From assembly GCA_045600965.1 (NCBI GenBank), contig JAZRYW010000009.1, positions 1 through 46,515 on the forward strand: 46,515 nt of DNA. The letters run 5' to 3'. This DNA comes from RGIG6374 sp045600965 (GTDB lineage Bacteria > Bacteroidota > Bacteroidia > Bacteroidales > UBA932). A program made the translations under genes and the position numbers. Below, in pieces: positions 1 through 6,868 of this stretch (positions within the stretch are counted from its first letter, which is position 1; the number at the start of each line of letters is the position of its first letter). A model generated the notes under the pieces. The model searched no databases and had not been told where the DNA came from. It was given only the letters and a program-made list of their open reading frames with translations.

Positions 1-55
1 TTCGCAAGTATTTATATCGTTGATAATCAAAGTGAAGTGAGAACTTGCGAAACTT
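1..55 (+). repeat. Dispersed hairpin repeat, copy A (cut by window edge)
   Basis: The arm TTCGCAAG (1-8) is the inverse of CTTGCGAA (44-51). The remaining bases of the left arm would lie before base 1. Bases 12-55 are identical over 44 nt to copy C at 9984-10027 and differ at three positions, all T to C, from copy B at 2521-2564. The core contains the small palindrome TTGATAATCAA. The function is unknown. Confidence 0.8.
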
Positions 56-96
56 TTCCCCACCGCACTTTCTTATTTTTTGTCCCCATCCCTGAA

Positions 97-116
97 TCCC
101 TTCCCCGGGGAAGGGA
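97..116. repeat. Perfect 20-bp palindrome
   Basis: TCCCTTCCCC is followed directly by its reverse complement. As RNA it would form a tight GC-rich hairpin. On the plus strand it is followed by CTTTT, so it could end a plus-strand transcript from left of the window. On the minus strand there is no immediate U-run after it. It may help to insulate the end of the LOG gene. Confidence 0.5.
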
Positions 117-150
117 CTTTTCCAACGGCCTGACGGCCTCTAAATAAGGT

Positions 151-170
151 AGTTTCGCATTTGCGAAACT
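151..170. repeat. Short hairpin sharing the arms of the dispersed repeat
   Basis: AGTTTCGCA (151-159) and TGCGAAACT (162-170) form a 9-bp stem with a 2-nt loop. These are nearly the end sequences of the 55-59-bp dispersed repeat without its core, so this may be a collapsed copy. It lies 15 nt past the stop of the LOG gene and may protect or end its mRNA. Confidence 0.55.
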
Positions 171-184
171 TGAATTATTCATTT

Positions 185-796
185 TCATTTACGGTCCTTG
201 CAGTCAAGTTCATTCTCCTCGGAATCCATAATCGCCAGAGTCCTTTCACTCACCGTGAAATTGTCCATCATCTCAAGGAGACGGGCCGGATCGTCGGAAA
301 TCATATAGCTTTCAGCGGTCCAGGGAGCTATCAGGCCGTCTGACACAAGCCTTTTCATCTGGGCGTCGAAACTGTCGTAGAAGCCTTCCACGTTGAGCAG
401 TCCGACAGGTTTGCAGCTGCGGGTAAGCTGGTTAGTGGTAAGCATATCCGTTATTTCGTCAAGGGTGCCGACGCCTCCCGGCAGGGCCAGAAACGCATCG
501 CTGATGCCGCTCATCCTTGCCTTTCTTTCACCCATCGAGTCAACTATGATAAGTTCATCCACCCTCTGCGAATTTATGACGCTGTCGGAGAACAGCGACG
601 GAATCACTGCAACTACCCTGCCACCGGCATTTGATGCAGCGGCGGAAACCGTGCCCATATAGCCTCGGTTGCTGCCTCCGTACACCAGAGTGCGTCCCTG
701 TGATGCTATCAGAGAACCCACTGTGGCCGCCGCAAGGTCATATAATGGATTGTTGCCTTTCCTTGAAGCGCAGAATATGCAGATGTTCCTTCTCAT
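185..796 (-). CDS. LOG-family protein (nucleotide 5'-monophosphate phosphoribohydrolase)
   Basis: This 203-residue cytosolic protein belongs to the LOG/TIGR00730 Rossmann-fold family. Characterised members cleave nucleoside 5'-monophosphates, such as cytokinin ribosides or AMP, into base and ribose 5-phosphate. The signature PGGVGTLDE is at residues 106-114, the GERKARM segment (family form MxxRK) is at 88-95, and the glycine-rich YGGSNRGYMG loop is at 39-48. The length is normal for the family. It starts 3 nt after the stop of the upstream kinase gene, so the two are probably co-transcribed. The substrate cannot be told from sequence; in bacteria without plant contact the role is probably nucleotide salvage. 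Confidence 0.9.
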   Translation of the reverse strand: MRRNICIFCASRKGNNPLYDLAAATVGSLIASQGRTLVYGGSNRGYMGTVSAAASNAGGRVVAVIPSLFSDSVINSQRVDELIIVDSMGERKARMSGISDAFLALPGGVGTLDEITDMLTTNQLTRSCKPVGLLNVEGFYDSFDAQMKRLVSDGLIAPWTAESYMISDDPARLLEMMDNFTVSERTLAIMDSEENELDCKDRK

Positions 797-799
797 TTG

Positions 800-2470
800 T
801 CAATATTTGAAACTGCTGCCGCCTACGAATTCGCGGAGCAGTGAAGTCGGAGGGATCTCCTGATCGGGGACCGGCGTGAAATAGTGGATGAATTTAAGAA
901 GCCTGTGGGCTTCAGCATATTGAGGGCAGTTCTTCGGCACTGACGCGAGTATGGGCTCGGCGTGGTTGCGCAGCACGGCGAATTCGATCAGGTAGGCCGA
1001 ATTGAACATCACGTCGGCGTTTTCCTGATAGGGATAAATCCATTTCTCCTCAGCGTTGATCACGCTGGGCCATTGGCTGATCGTTTCCCTTGCCGTGAAC
1101 GCGCCCTTGTTGTAGTCCCTGACAATGCGTCTCAGAAGACGGTTGTCGGTGGTGGGGATGCAGTTGTGTCCGTCAAGGGCGTTGCTGGTGAGGGTATTGA
1201 TGAATATGCGGAACTTGTCCGACTCCTTTACTCTTGACGTGAGCTGGGGGTTCAGCGCGTGGATGCCCTCTATCAGAAGCACGGTATTGCTGTCAAGATG
1301 AAGTTTCTTGCCGTTGTATTCTCGTTTTCCCGTGACGAAATTGAATTCCGGTATTTCAACGCATTTGCCGGCGAGAAGATTCTGCAGGTCTCTTTCGAGA
1401 AGGTCGTGGTCGACGGCGGAGAAATTGTCGAAATCGTAACTCCCGTCGGGGAATTTGGGAGTGTCTATCCTGTTGACGAAATAATCGTCCGTGGAGAAGG
1501 ATACCGGACGGAGTCCGCAGGCCATTATCTGTATGCTCAGACGCTTGCAGAAGACTGACTTCCCGCTGCTGCTGGGACCTGTTATCAACACAAGCCTGGT
1601 GTGGTCGGGACCCTTGAAACGTCTTTCAATCTCTTCCGCTATCTGCACTATCTTCTTTTCCTGCAATGCTTCCGATACCTGTATTATCTCACTGGCCTTA
1701 CCCTTTTGGCAGGCGTGGTTGAGTTCTCCGACGGTATTGAGGTTCATTATGAGATTCCAGTTGAGGTTCTCTGTGAACATTTCGAAAGTCTTGGGCTGGT
1801 CAACCGGCGGAGCAACCTGGAGAGGGTTGTGCTGGTCGGGTATGAGAAGGAGCATTCCCTGATGGTACGGCACAAGGTCCCATACTGTCAGGAAGCCTGC
1901 CGAAGGCACCAGCCTTCCATAATAATAGTCGGCCGTGTCACCGAGGGTATAGTAGTCTGCATATACCTGGCCGGACGTCTCGAGAAGTTTGACCTTGTCG
2001 TCGTAACCGAGGTCGGTGAAGAGGTCTATCGCCTCCTCCACAGGGACCTCGTGACGGTGGAACGCCTCATTTCTCTCCACTATCCCGGCCATCTCCGACT
2101 TGACAAGTTCGACGTCGGCAGGGGTCAGTTCAGATTCATCCTTCTTCCTGAGGTTGCAGAAATAGCCGTTCGATATGGGGTGCTCTATGTAGAGCTTCGC
2201 TCCGGGGAAAGTATCGTGCACGGCCTTGGTCAGCAGGAAATAGAGGCTTCTGCAATATACTCGCATTCCGCTTGTGTCACGCACGTCCACGAACTCCACC
2301 GTACGGTTCTGATAAAGCCTGAACTTCAACCCCTGTGACACATTGTTCACCTTGGCTGAAACGATGCGGTATGGCTTGTCGAATACGAATGCGTCAACGG
2401 CATCCAGAAGGGGTGTTCCTTCGGGAAATTCCATCGATGTGCCTGTGTTCTTGCAGAATATCCTCAGCAT
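800..2470 (-). CDS. TGS-domain nucleoside (uridine) kinase-like protein
   Basis: This 556-residue protein has the layout common in Bacteroidetes and Firmicutes. An N-terminal TGS-like domain (about 1-60) and a threonyl-tRNA-synthetase-like second domain (to about 270) precede a uridine kinase/phosphoribulokinase P-loop domain. The Walker A motif GPSSSGKS falls near residues 295-305, and DDYF and DFDNF follow at the usual distance. The kinase domain should phosphorylate a nucleoside or related sugar compound. The role of the tRNA-synthetase-like part is not established. The gene has a leader of about 105 nt that contains copy B of the dispersed repeat, and a -7 box at 2582-2589. It is followed by the LOG gene after 3 nt. 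Confidence 0.88.
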   Translation of the reverse strand: MLRIFCKNTGTSMEFPEGTPLLDAVDAFVFDKPYRIVSAKVNNVSQGLKFRLYQNRTVEFVDVRDTSGMRVYCRSLYFLLTKAVHDTFPGAKLYIEHPISNGYFCNLRKKDESELTPADVELVKSEMAGIVERNEAFHRHEVPVEEAIDLFTDLGYDDKVKLLETSGQVYADYYTLGDTADYYYGRLVPSAGFLTVWDLVPYHQGMLLLIPDQHNPLQVAPPVDQPKTFEMFTENLNWNLIMNLNTVGELNHACQKGKASEIIQVSEALQEKKIVQIAEEIERRFKGPDHTRLVLITGPSSSGKSVFCKRLSIQIMACGLRPVSFSTDDYFVNRIDTPKFPDGSYDFDNFSAVDHDLLERDLQNLLAGKCVEIPEFNFVTGKREYNGKKLHLDSNTVLLIEGIHALNPQLTSRVKESDKFRIFINTLTSNALDGHNCIPTTDNRLLRRIVRDYNKGAFTARETISQWPSVINAEEKWIYPYQENADVMFNSAYLIEFAVLRNHAEPILASVPKNCPQYAEAHRLLKFIHYFTPVPDQEIPPTSLLREFVGGSSFKY

Positions 2471-2505
2471 AATGAAGTCCTGTTTTAATCAAGTAATCAT
2501 CACTC

Positions 2506-2564
2506 AAGTTTCGCAAGCGCTTATATCGTTGACAATCAAAGCGAAGCGAGAACTTGCGAAACTT
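2506..2564 (+). repeat. Dispersed hairpin repeat, copy B
   Basis: The 59-bp element has perfect 12-bp inverted ends, AAGTTTCGCAAG (2506-2517) and CTTGCGAAACTT (2553-2564). Its core matches copies A and C except for three T to C changes. It lies in the presumed leader of the minus-strand kinase gene, between two divergent genes. It could fold as a long-loop hairpin in RNA or cruciform DNA. Confidence 0.85.
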
Positions 2565-2581
2565 TAATTACCAATTAATGG

Positions 2582-2589
2582 CAAAGATA
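2582..2589 (-). promoter_or_regulatory. Bacteroidetes -7 box for the kinase gene
   Basis: Read on the minus strand, TATCTTTG matches the TAnnTTTG consensus. TTTG lies 16 nt further upstream (2606-2609) and may be the -33 element. Only 3 nt separate this box from the plus-strand box at 2593, which makes a compact divergent promoter. Confidence 0.6.
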
Positions 2590-2592
2590 CAT

Positions 2593-2600
2593 TAATTTTG
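2593..2600 (+). promoter_or_regulatory. Bacteroidetes -7 box for the cupin gene
   Basis: TAATTTTG matches TAnnTTTG, 28 nt before the chosen ATG at 2628. The likely transcript start is near 2605, which gives a short leader. No clear -33 element was seen. Confidence 0.6.
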
Positions 2601-2627
2601 CAAAACAAACCGACAAAAGGACAGCTG

Positions 2628-2957
2628 ATGAAGATAGATTTCAACACAATTCAGGAGAGCGTTCATCCCAATTTCAAGGGCGGCGAGAAGGAGCTTGCTG
2701 CAAGGATGTACTTTGACGGGAAGAACCGCATAATGAAGGCCCGCCTCGAAAGCGGCGCATCGATAGGCATGCACGTGCACGACAGTTCGTGCGAGGTAAT
2801 GATCATCACCGGAGGCATCTGCCACGTCATATACGACGGACAGCGGATTGACCTTGTGGAAGGTGACATACATTACTGTCCCAAAGGACACGGGCACAGC
2901 CTTGTCAACAGTTCCGAAGGCCCGGTCGAATTCATAGGCATAGTCCCCGAGCAATAA
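2628..2957 (+). CDS. Small single-domain cupin protein
   Basis: This 109-residue protein is a single cupin_2 barrel. Motif 1 contains HVH and the following Glu (GMHVHDSSCE), and motif 2 contains GDIHYCPKGHGHS, so the usual metal-binding His/His/Glu/His set appears present. Substrate and reaction are unknown. I chose the ATG at 2628 because AAAAGGA lies 7 nt upstream. The in-frame TTG at 2598 sits inside the -7 promoter box and cannot be in the mRNA. The stop is 1 nt before the start of the downstream membrane protein gene, so the two form an operon. Confidence 0.85.
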   Translation: MKIDFNTIQESVHPNFKGGEKELAARMYFDGKNRIMKARLESGASIGMHVHDSSCEVMIITGGICHVIYDGQRIDLVEGDIHYCPKGHGHSLVNSSEGPVEFIGIVPEQ

Positions 2958-2958
2958 T

Positions 2959-3402
2959 ATGTTCGGTCTTGAGAATCTGGGGCTGGCCGGCCTCTTTCTG
3001 GGCTGTCTTCTTGCCGCCACAGTCGTACCGTTCAGCTCCGACGCGCTGTATATTGCCGTTCTGCTGGCCACACGTTTGCCTCTGGCCTGCCTGATCGTGG
3101 GCACGGCCGGCAACTGGTTAGGCGGCATCACCACCTATTTCCTCGGGCGTCTGGCAAAATGGGAATGGCTTGAAAGGGTGTTCAAAGTCAGGAAGGAGAC
3201 TCTTGAGAAGCAGAAGGCCCGTATCGACAAGTATGGAGTATGGATGGCCCTTTTGAGCTGGGTTCCGGTAGTGGGCGATGTCATATCGCTTGCGCTTGGA
3301 TTCTACCGTACTCCTGCACTCTGGACCATCATGCTCCTTCTTGTCGGCAAGTTCGCCAGATTTGCCGTCTGGACGCTTATGCTGATGCCGGGTCTGTCCT
3401 GA
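2959..3402 (+). CDS. Small VTT/DedA-like membrane protein (YqaA type)
   Basis: The protein has 147 residues with about four hydrophobic segments. The central pattern GNWLGGITTYFLGR followed by a charged loop, and the later YGVWMALLSWVPVVGD, are typical of YqaA-like proteins of the VTT (SNARE-associated Golgi) superfamily. Related DedA proteins affect lipid or ion movement across the inner membrane; the role of the short YqaA type is not established. It is coupled to the cupin gene (1-nt gap). It converges on the GH95 gene with only 3 nt between the stop codons and no hairpin, so read-through into the antisense of the PUL end is possible. Confidence 0.82.
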   Translation: MFGLENLGLAGLFLGCLLAATVVPFSSDALYIAVLLATRLPLACLIVGTAGNWLGGITTYFLGRLAKWEWLERVFKVRKETLEKQKARIDKYGVWMALLSWVPVVGDVISLALGFYRTPALWTIMLLLVGKFARFAVWTLMLMPGLS

Positions 3403-3405
3403 CGG

Positions 3406-5736
3406 TTAAATGTCCAACGTGACCTTCTCCCATTGGCGGGTCTGACACTCGAGATACCTGTCGCCTGTGCGCACCTTCAGCGGACCGCCGAGGGTTGATG
3501 TAATCGTGGCTGAGGTTATCTTTCCATCCGACCAGCTCATATCAACTATGAAGCCGCCCCTGGCGCGGAGTCCCTTGACGCTTCCTTCGGGCCAGGCGGA
3601 GGGGAGCGCGGGAAGAAGATGCACATAACCGTTGTGGCTCTGCAGGAGCATCTCCACAATCCCGGCCGTGGCTCCGAAATTGCCGTCGATCTGGAAAGGC
3701 GGATGGGCGTCGAACATATTGGGGAAGGACCTTCCCATCCTCAGGGGCTTGCCGTCGGGACGGGGCCTCCAAGGGCTTACCTGCGGATCTATGATGGTGA
3801 GCATATTGCTCAGTATCTTGAATGCGTGGTCGCCGTCCTGCATACGCGCCCAGAAATTTGTCTTCCATCCCAGGCTCCATCCCGTTGCCATATCGCCGCG
3901 TTGCAGAAGTGTCACACGTGCGGCATCGAAGAGTTCGGGCGTGTCCTCGGTTATCTGTGCTGAGGGATAAAGTCCGTAGAGGTGGGATATGTGACGGTGT
4001 TCGTCCTTGGGGTCATCCATATCCTCGATCCATTCCTGAAGCTGCCCGTACTGTCCCACCTTCATAGGAGGAAGGAGCGCTATGGCAGCCGAAAGGGAAT
4101 CGCGGTAAGCCTCGTCGATGCCGAGCGCCTCGGCGGCAAGGCGGGTGTCGTTGAGTATGTCGAAGGCGATCTGGTTGTCCATAGTGCATCCTGCGGTGAG
4201 GGGGTTGTCCTTCCCCACTCCGCCGTGTTCGGGGCTTACCGAGGGAACCACAAGCAGATAGCCGTTGTGCGGCTGCATATAGTCGAGGTAGAAATCAGAC
4301 GCGCCCTTGAGCACGGGATACCATTTTTCAAGGAAGGCCCTGTCACCCGTGTAGAGGTAGTGTTCCCAGAGATGGGTGGCAAGCCAGGCTCCGCCGTTGG
4401 GGAACATACCCCAGTCACTGCCGTCGACAGGTCCGGCGATGCGCCAGATGTCGGTATTGTGGTGAGCCATCCATCCGTCGCAGTCATACATTACACGAGC
4501 GGTTTCTGCGCCGGTCTCGCTCAGGTCTCCTATCATCGAGAACAGCGGTTCGAGACTTTCGGTCAGTCCGCAGGCCTCGGCCGGCCAGTAGTTCATCTCG
4601 GTATTGATGTTGATGGTGTACTTGCTGTCCCAGGGAGCCATCATCTCCTTGTTCCATACGCCCTGAAGGTTGGCGGGCTGTCCGCCGGGCTGCGAACTGC
4701 TGATGAGCAGATAACGCCCGTAGTTGAACATCAGTTCCACCATACCCATATCGTCGCTCCCCTGGAAGGAGTCGAGACGCCGGTCAGTGGGGAGCTTTGA
4801 ATTTTCACCTTCGGGCAGATGTATTTCAACGCGGGAATACTGCCTGCGGTATGCTTCCGTATGCTTTTCCTTCAGTCTGGCAAGATGGGATTCCGCCCGC
4901 ATCAGGCGTTCACGGTTCAGGTCCGTGGCATTGCCGCTGACATCGTGCCAGTTTACGAAATTGGTGGCGGCTGATATGAGAAGAGTGGATTTCTTCGCGT
5001 CTGTAACGCTGACAGCATTGCCTTCACAGGATAGTTTGCCGTCGGTGATCACCTTCACGCAGACCTCTGCATCGAGAGCCGATTCGATCCCTTCGTGCGC
5101 ATCGCCCTTGATCTTCGCCGTGAGCACGTCAGCTGCGGTGGAAACCGTGAAGGGGAGTTCGGAGTTGAATGAAAGGGTGAAAGATGACCTGAGGCTGGTG
5201 TTCACATTCACTGCCACCACCTTGTCGGGGAGAGAAGCGAACACTTCCCTGCGGACAGTCAGGTCTCCGGCTTTGTAGACGGTGGTGGCAACCGCAGTGG
5301 AAAGGTCAAGCCTTCGGCGGTATGCGCTGACAGTGTCCGGAAGCTGGAAATCGATGAACAGGCTGCCGGGATTGAGATACCTCATTCCGTGGGGACCTAC
5401 TATGAAATCGCTGTCGATTATGGCCTTGGCCTCGGCTTCCCTGCCTTCATAGATGAGATTGCGGACTTCGTCCAGTCGCGCGAGCGATCTTGTGCTGTTG
5501 TTGTTGTGCGGGCCTCCGCTCCAGAAGGTCTCTTCATTTATCTGTATCTCCTCACGTTCGGTTCCTCCGAACACCATAGCCCCCATATTGGAATTTCCGA
5601 CAGGGAGGGCCTCAAGCCAGTCGGAGGCAGGTTTGTCATACCACAGCACCTCATTGGGGCCGGGTGACTGGGCAACACAGGCTGCCGGAACGATTGCGGC
5701 AAGCAGCAGTATCTTGATGAGTCTTCTGTAAATCAT
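3406..5736 (-). CDS. GH95 glycosidase, probable alpha-L-galactosidase (or alpha-L-fucosidase)
   Basis: The 776-residue secreted protein spans the full GH95 fold: N-terminal beta domain to about 280, (alpha/alpha)6 barrel, and C-terminal beta domain. GH95 enzymes invert alpha-1,2-L-fucosyl or alpha-L-galactosyl linkages. Asn376 and Asn378 (in YTININTEMNYW), Glu458 (LWEHY) and Asp684 (FQIDGNFG) correspond to the catalytic set. Thr374 lies two residues before the first Asn. As I recall, fucosidases carry His there, whereas the Bacteroides ovatus xylan-PUL alpha-L-galactosidase has Thr. The start at 5736 (MIYRRLIK, signal peptide ending CVAQ) was preferred because the 68 residues further upstream overlap the neighbouring gene. 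It is the last gene of the run. The L-galactose enzymes at 15740-18584 support the galactosidase reading. Confidence 0.88.
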   Translation of the reverse strand: MIYRRLIKILLLAAIVPAACVAQSPGPNEVLWYDKPASDWLEALPVGNSNMGAMVFGGTEREEIQINEETFWSGGPHNNNSTRSLARLDEVRNLIYEGREAEAKAIIDSDFIVGPHGMRYLNPGSLFIDFQLPDTVSAYRRRLDLSTAVATTVYKAGDLTVRREVFASLPDKVVAVNVNTSLRSSFTLSFNSELPFTVSTAADVLTAKIKGDAHEGIESALDAEVCVKVITDGKLSCEGNAVSVTDAKKSTLLISAATNFVNWHDVSGNATDLNRERLMRAESHLARLKEKHTEAYRRQYSRVEIHLPEGENSKLPTDRRLDSFQGSDDMGMVELMFNYGRYLLISSSQPGGQPANLQGVWNKEMMAPWDSKYTININTEMNYWPAEACGLTESLEPLFSMIGDLSETGAETARVMYDCDGWMAHHNTDIWRIAGPVDGSDWGMFPNGGAWLATHLWEHYLYTGDRAFLEKWYPVLKGASDFYLDYMQPHNGYLLVVPSVSPEHGGVGKDNPLTAGCTMDNQIAFDILNDTRLAAEALGIDEAYRDSLSAAIALLPPMKVGQYGQLQEWIEDMDDPKDEHRHISHLYGLYPSAQITEDTPELFDAARVTLLQRGDMATGWSLGWKTNFWARMQDGDHAFKILSNMLTIIDPQVSPWRPRPDGKPLRMGRSFPNMFDAHPPFQIDGNFGATAGIVEMLLQSHNGYVHLLPALPSAWPEGSVKGLRARGGFIVDMSWSDGKITSATITSTLGGPLKVRTGDRYLECQTRQWEKVTLDI

Positions 5737-5749
5737 AAATCTTGGAACC

Positions 5750-6868
5750 TTAATCTGTACTAAATAATAAATCCAATATATTGTCCAAATCGTCATCATC
5801 CGCAATTTCGGGTGTGATCCACCTCCGGCCGTAAACCATTCTTGGAAGGGAGGCATCGCCTCCGCCGGCTGTGCGCCCGAACAGGTCGAGGCTTCTGGAA
5901 AGGAGAAGGAAACATTCATCACCCGCTGCAATCCGGTCAAGGTCTGACAGACCGGTCACGCTCTCTATCCGGGACAGGGCCGCGGAGGGGTCAGGCGTAT
6001 TCCACAGTATGCTGTCCGCCTGAGGGTATCTTTGCCTGTCGCTGAGCCATACTGCAAGAGAAAGCTTTGCCAGTTCGCAGGATCCGGCGAAACGGTCCTC
6101 CTGCTGAGCAGGGATATAATGGTTGCAGGAAGGGCTGAGAGGCACTGGACATAGCACGAATGCAAGGCTGTCCGGGTTGCGCTCCACAAATCTTTCAGCC
6201 GCACGGTGCAGTTTGCGGCAATGCGGGCAGAGGTAGTCATAGAGCAGGAGCATCTTGCGGGATGCATTCTCATTTCCAAGCAGAGGAAGGTCTGCAAGCT
6301 CATATCCTTCGCCGCGCTCCTCCACCCTGCCCTGTGAATAGAATGTTCCCCGGGAAGGGAGTGACTGGAATATGGCAAGCAGGGGCACACATATCAGACC
6401 CGCCGCAATGCACCCCGCCGTGTGGCGGAAATCGGTCGAGCAGATCAATATGCAGAGCACGGCAGACAATGAGCCAAGGATATGAGCCGACATACAGTAA
6501 CGGCAGAATTTTCCTATGACGAACATCTGTATGCCGGTGAACCACAGAGCGCAGCCCAGCAATGCCCCGGAGATTGCAAGCAGCACGAAGCGCGAGGCCC
6601 TGCGCACTCTTTCGTCATCATCATCCACGAAAAGGAAGGCGACGAGCATCGAAAGGAAAAGGCCTGCGGCCGGAGCGCTGACAGGGATCGTCCCGAAAAG
6701 CAGAGACCATCTGCTGGAGAGCACCTCATCGCAGGCTGAACCCGCTGAGCAGCCTGCAAGACCGTTGCCGGAAAGGGAACGTAACGTCAGAAGGACACAA
6801 AGGGCCAGGGCCGCGGCGCAACAGAGCGCCGCAGCCCGTTTGAGAGTCCTTGTGCCGACGGTTTTCAT
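5750..6868 (-). CDS. VKOR-DsbA fusion: membrane disulfide-forming oxidase
   Basis: The 372-residue protein fuses a vitamin K epoxide reductase-like quinone oxidoreductase with a periplasmic thioredoxin-fold domain. The VKOR part (about 10-170, four to five membrane segments) has the loop pair Cys40/Cys46, the usual GCS...CDEVL and FGIPVS-like stretch, and the active-site CRYC at 122-125. The thioredoxin part (about 190-372) carries CPHC at 214-217, the classical DsbA motif. VKOR-DsbA fusions put disulfides into exported proteins and pass electrons to quinone. The ATG at 6868 overlaps the stop of the GH54 gene by 1 nt (TGATG). A TTG one codon upstream was rejected. The tight coupling to a disulfide-rich GH54 suggests a dedicated folding role. 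Confidence 0.88.
   Translation of the reverse strand: MKTVGTRTLKRAAALCCAAALALCVLLTLRSLSGNGLAGCSAGSACDEVLSSRWSLLFGTIPVSAPAAGLFLSMLVAFLFVDDDDERVRRASRFVLLAISGALLGCALWFTGIQMFVIGKFCRYCMSAHILGSLSAVLCILICSTDFRHTAGCIAAGLICVPLLAIFQSLPSRGTFYSQGRVEERGEGYELADLPLLGNENASRKMLLLYDYLCPHCRKLHRAAERFVERNPDSLAFVLCPVPLSPSCNHYIPAQQEDRFAGSCELAKLSLAVWLSDRQRYPQADSILWNTPDPSAALSRIESVTGLSDLDRIAAGDECFLLLSRSLDLFGRTAGGGDASLPRMVYGRRWITPEIADDDDLDNILDLLFSTD

Larger units (their letters stand above)
1..184. other. Intergenic region with palindromes, no gene seen
   Basis: I see no coding region here. The stretch lies downstream of the minus-strand LOG gene and holds a copy of the dispersed hairpin repeat at the window edge, a perfect 20-bp palindrome and a short hairpin related to the repeat ends. 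Whatever lies left of base 1 is not visible. Confidence 0.6.

Noticed and set aside
2598..2627. TTG start that would add ten residues to the cupin
   Set aside because: The TTG is part of the -7 box TAATTTTG, so it would lie upstream of the transcript start. The ATG at 2628 has AAAAGGA before it.
2592..3134. Minus-strand frame of 180 codons opposite the cupin and YqaA genes
   Set aside because: It has no recognisable domain, contradicts the plus-strand motifs and starts inside a conserved membrane protein gene.
5737..5940. 68-residue N-terminal extension of the GH95 protein
   Set aside because: It overlaps the VKOR-DsbA gene and would bury a good signal peptide in the middle of the protein.
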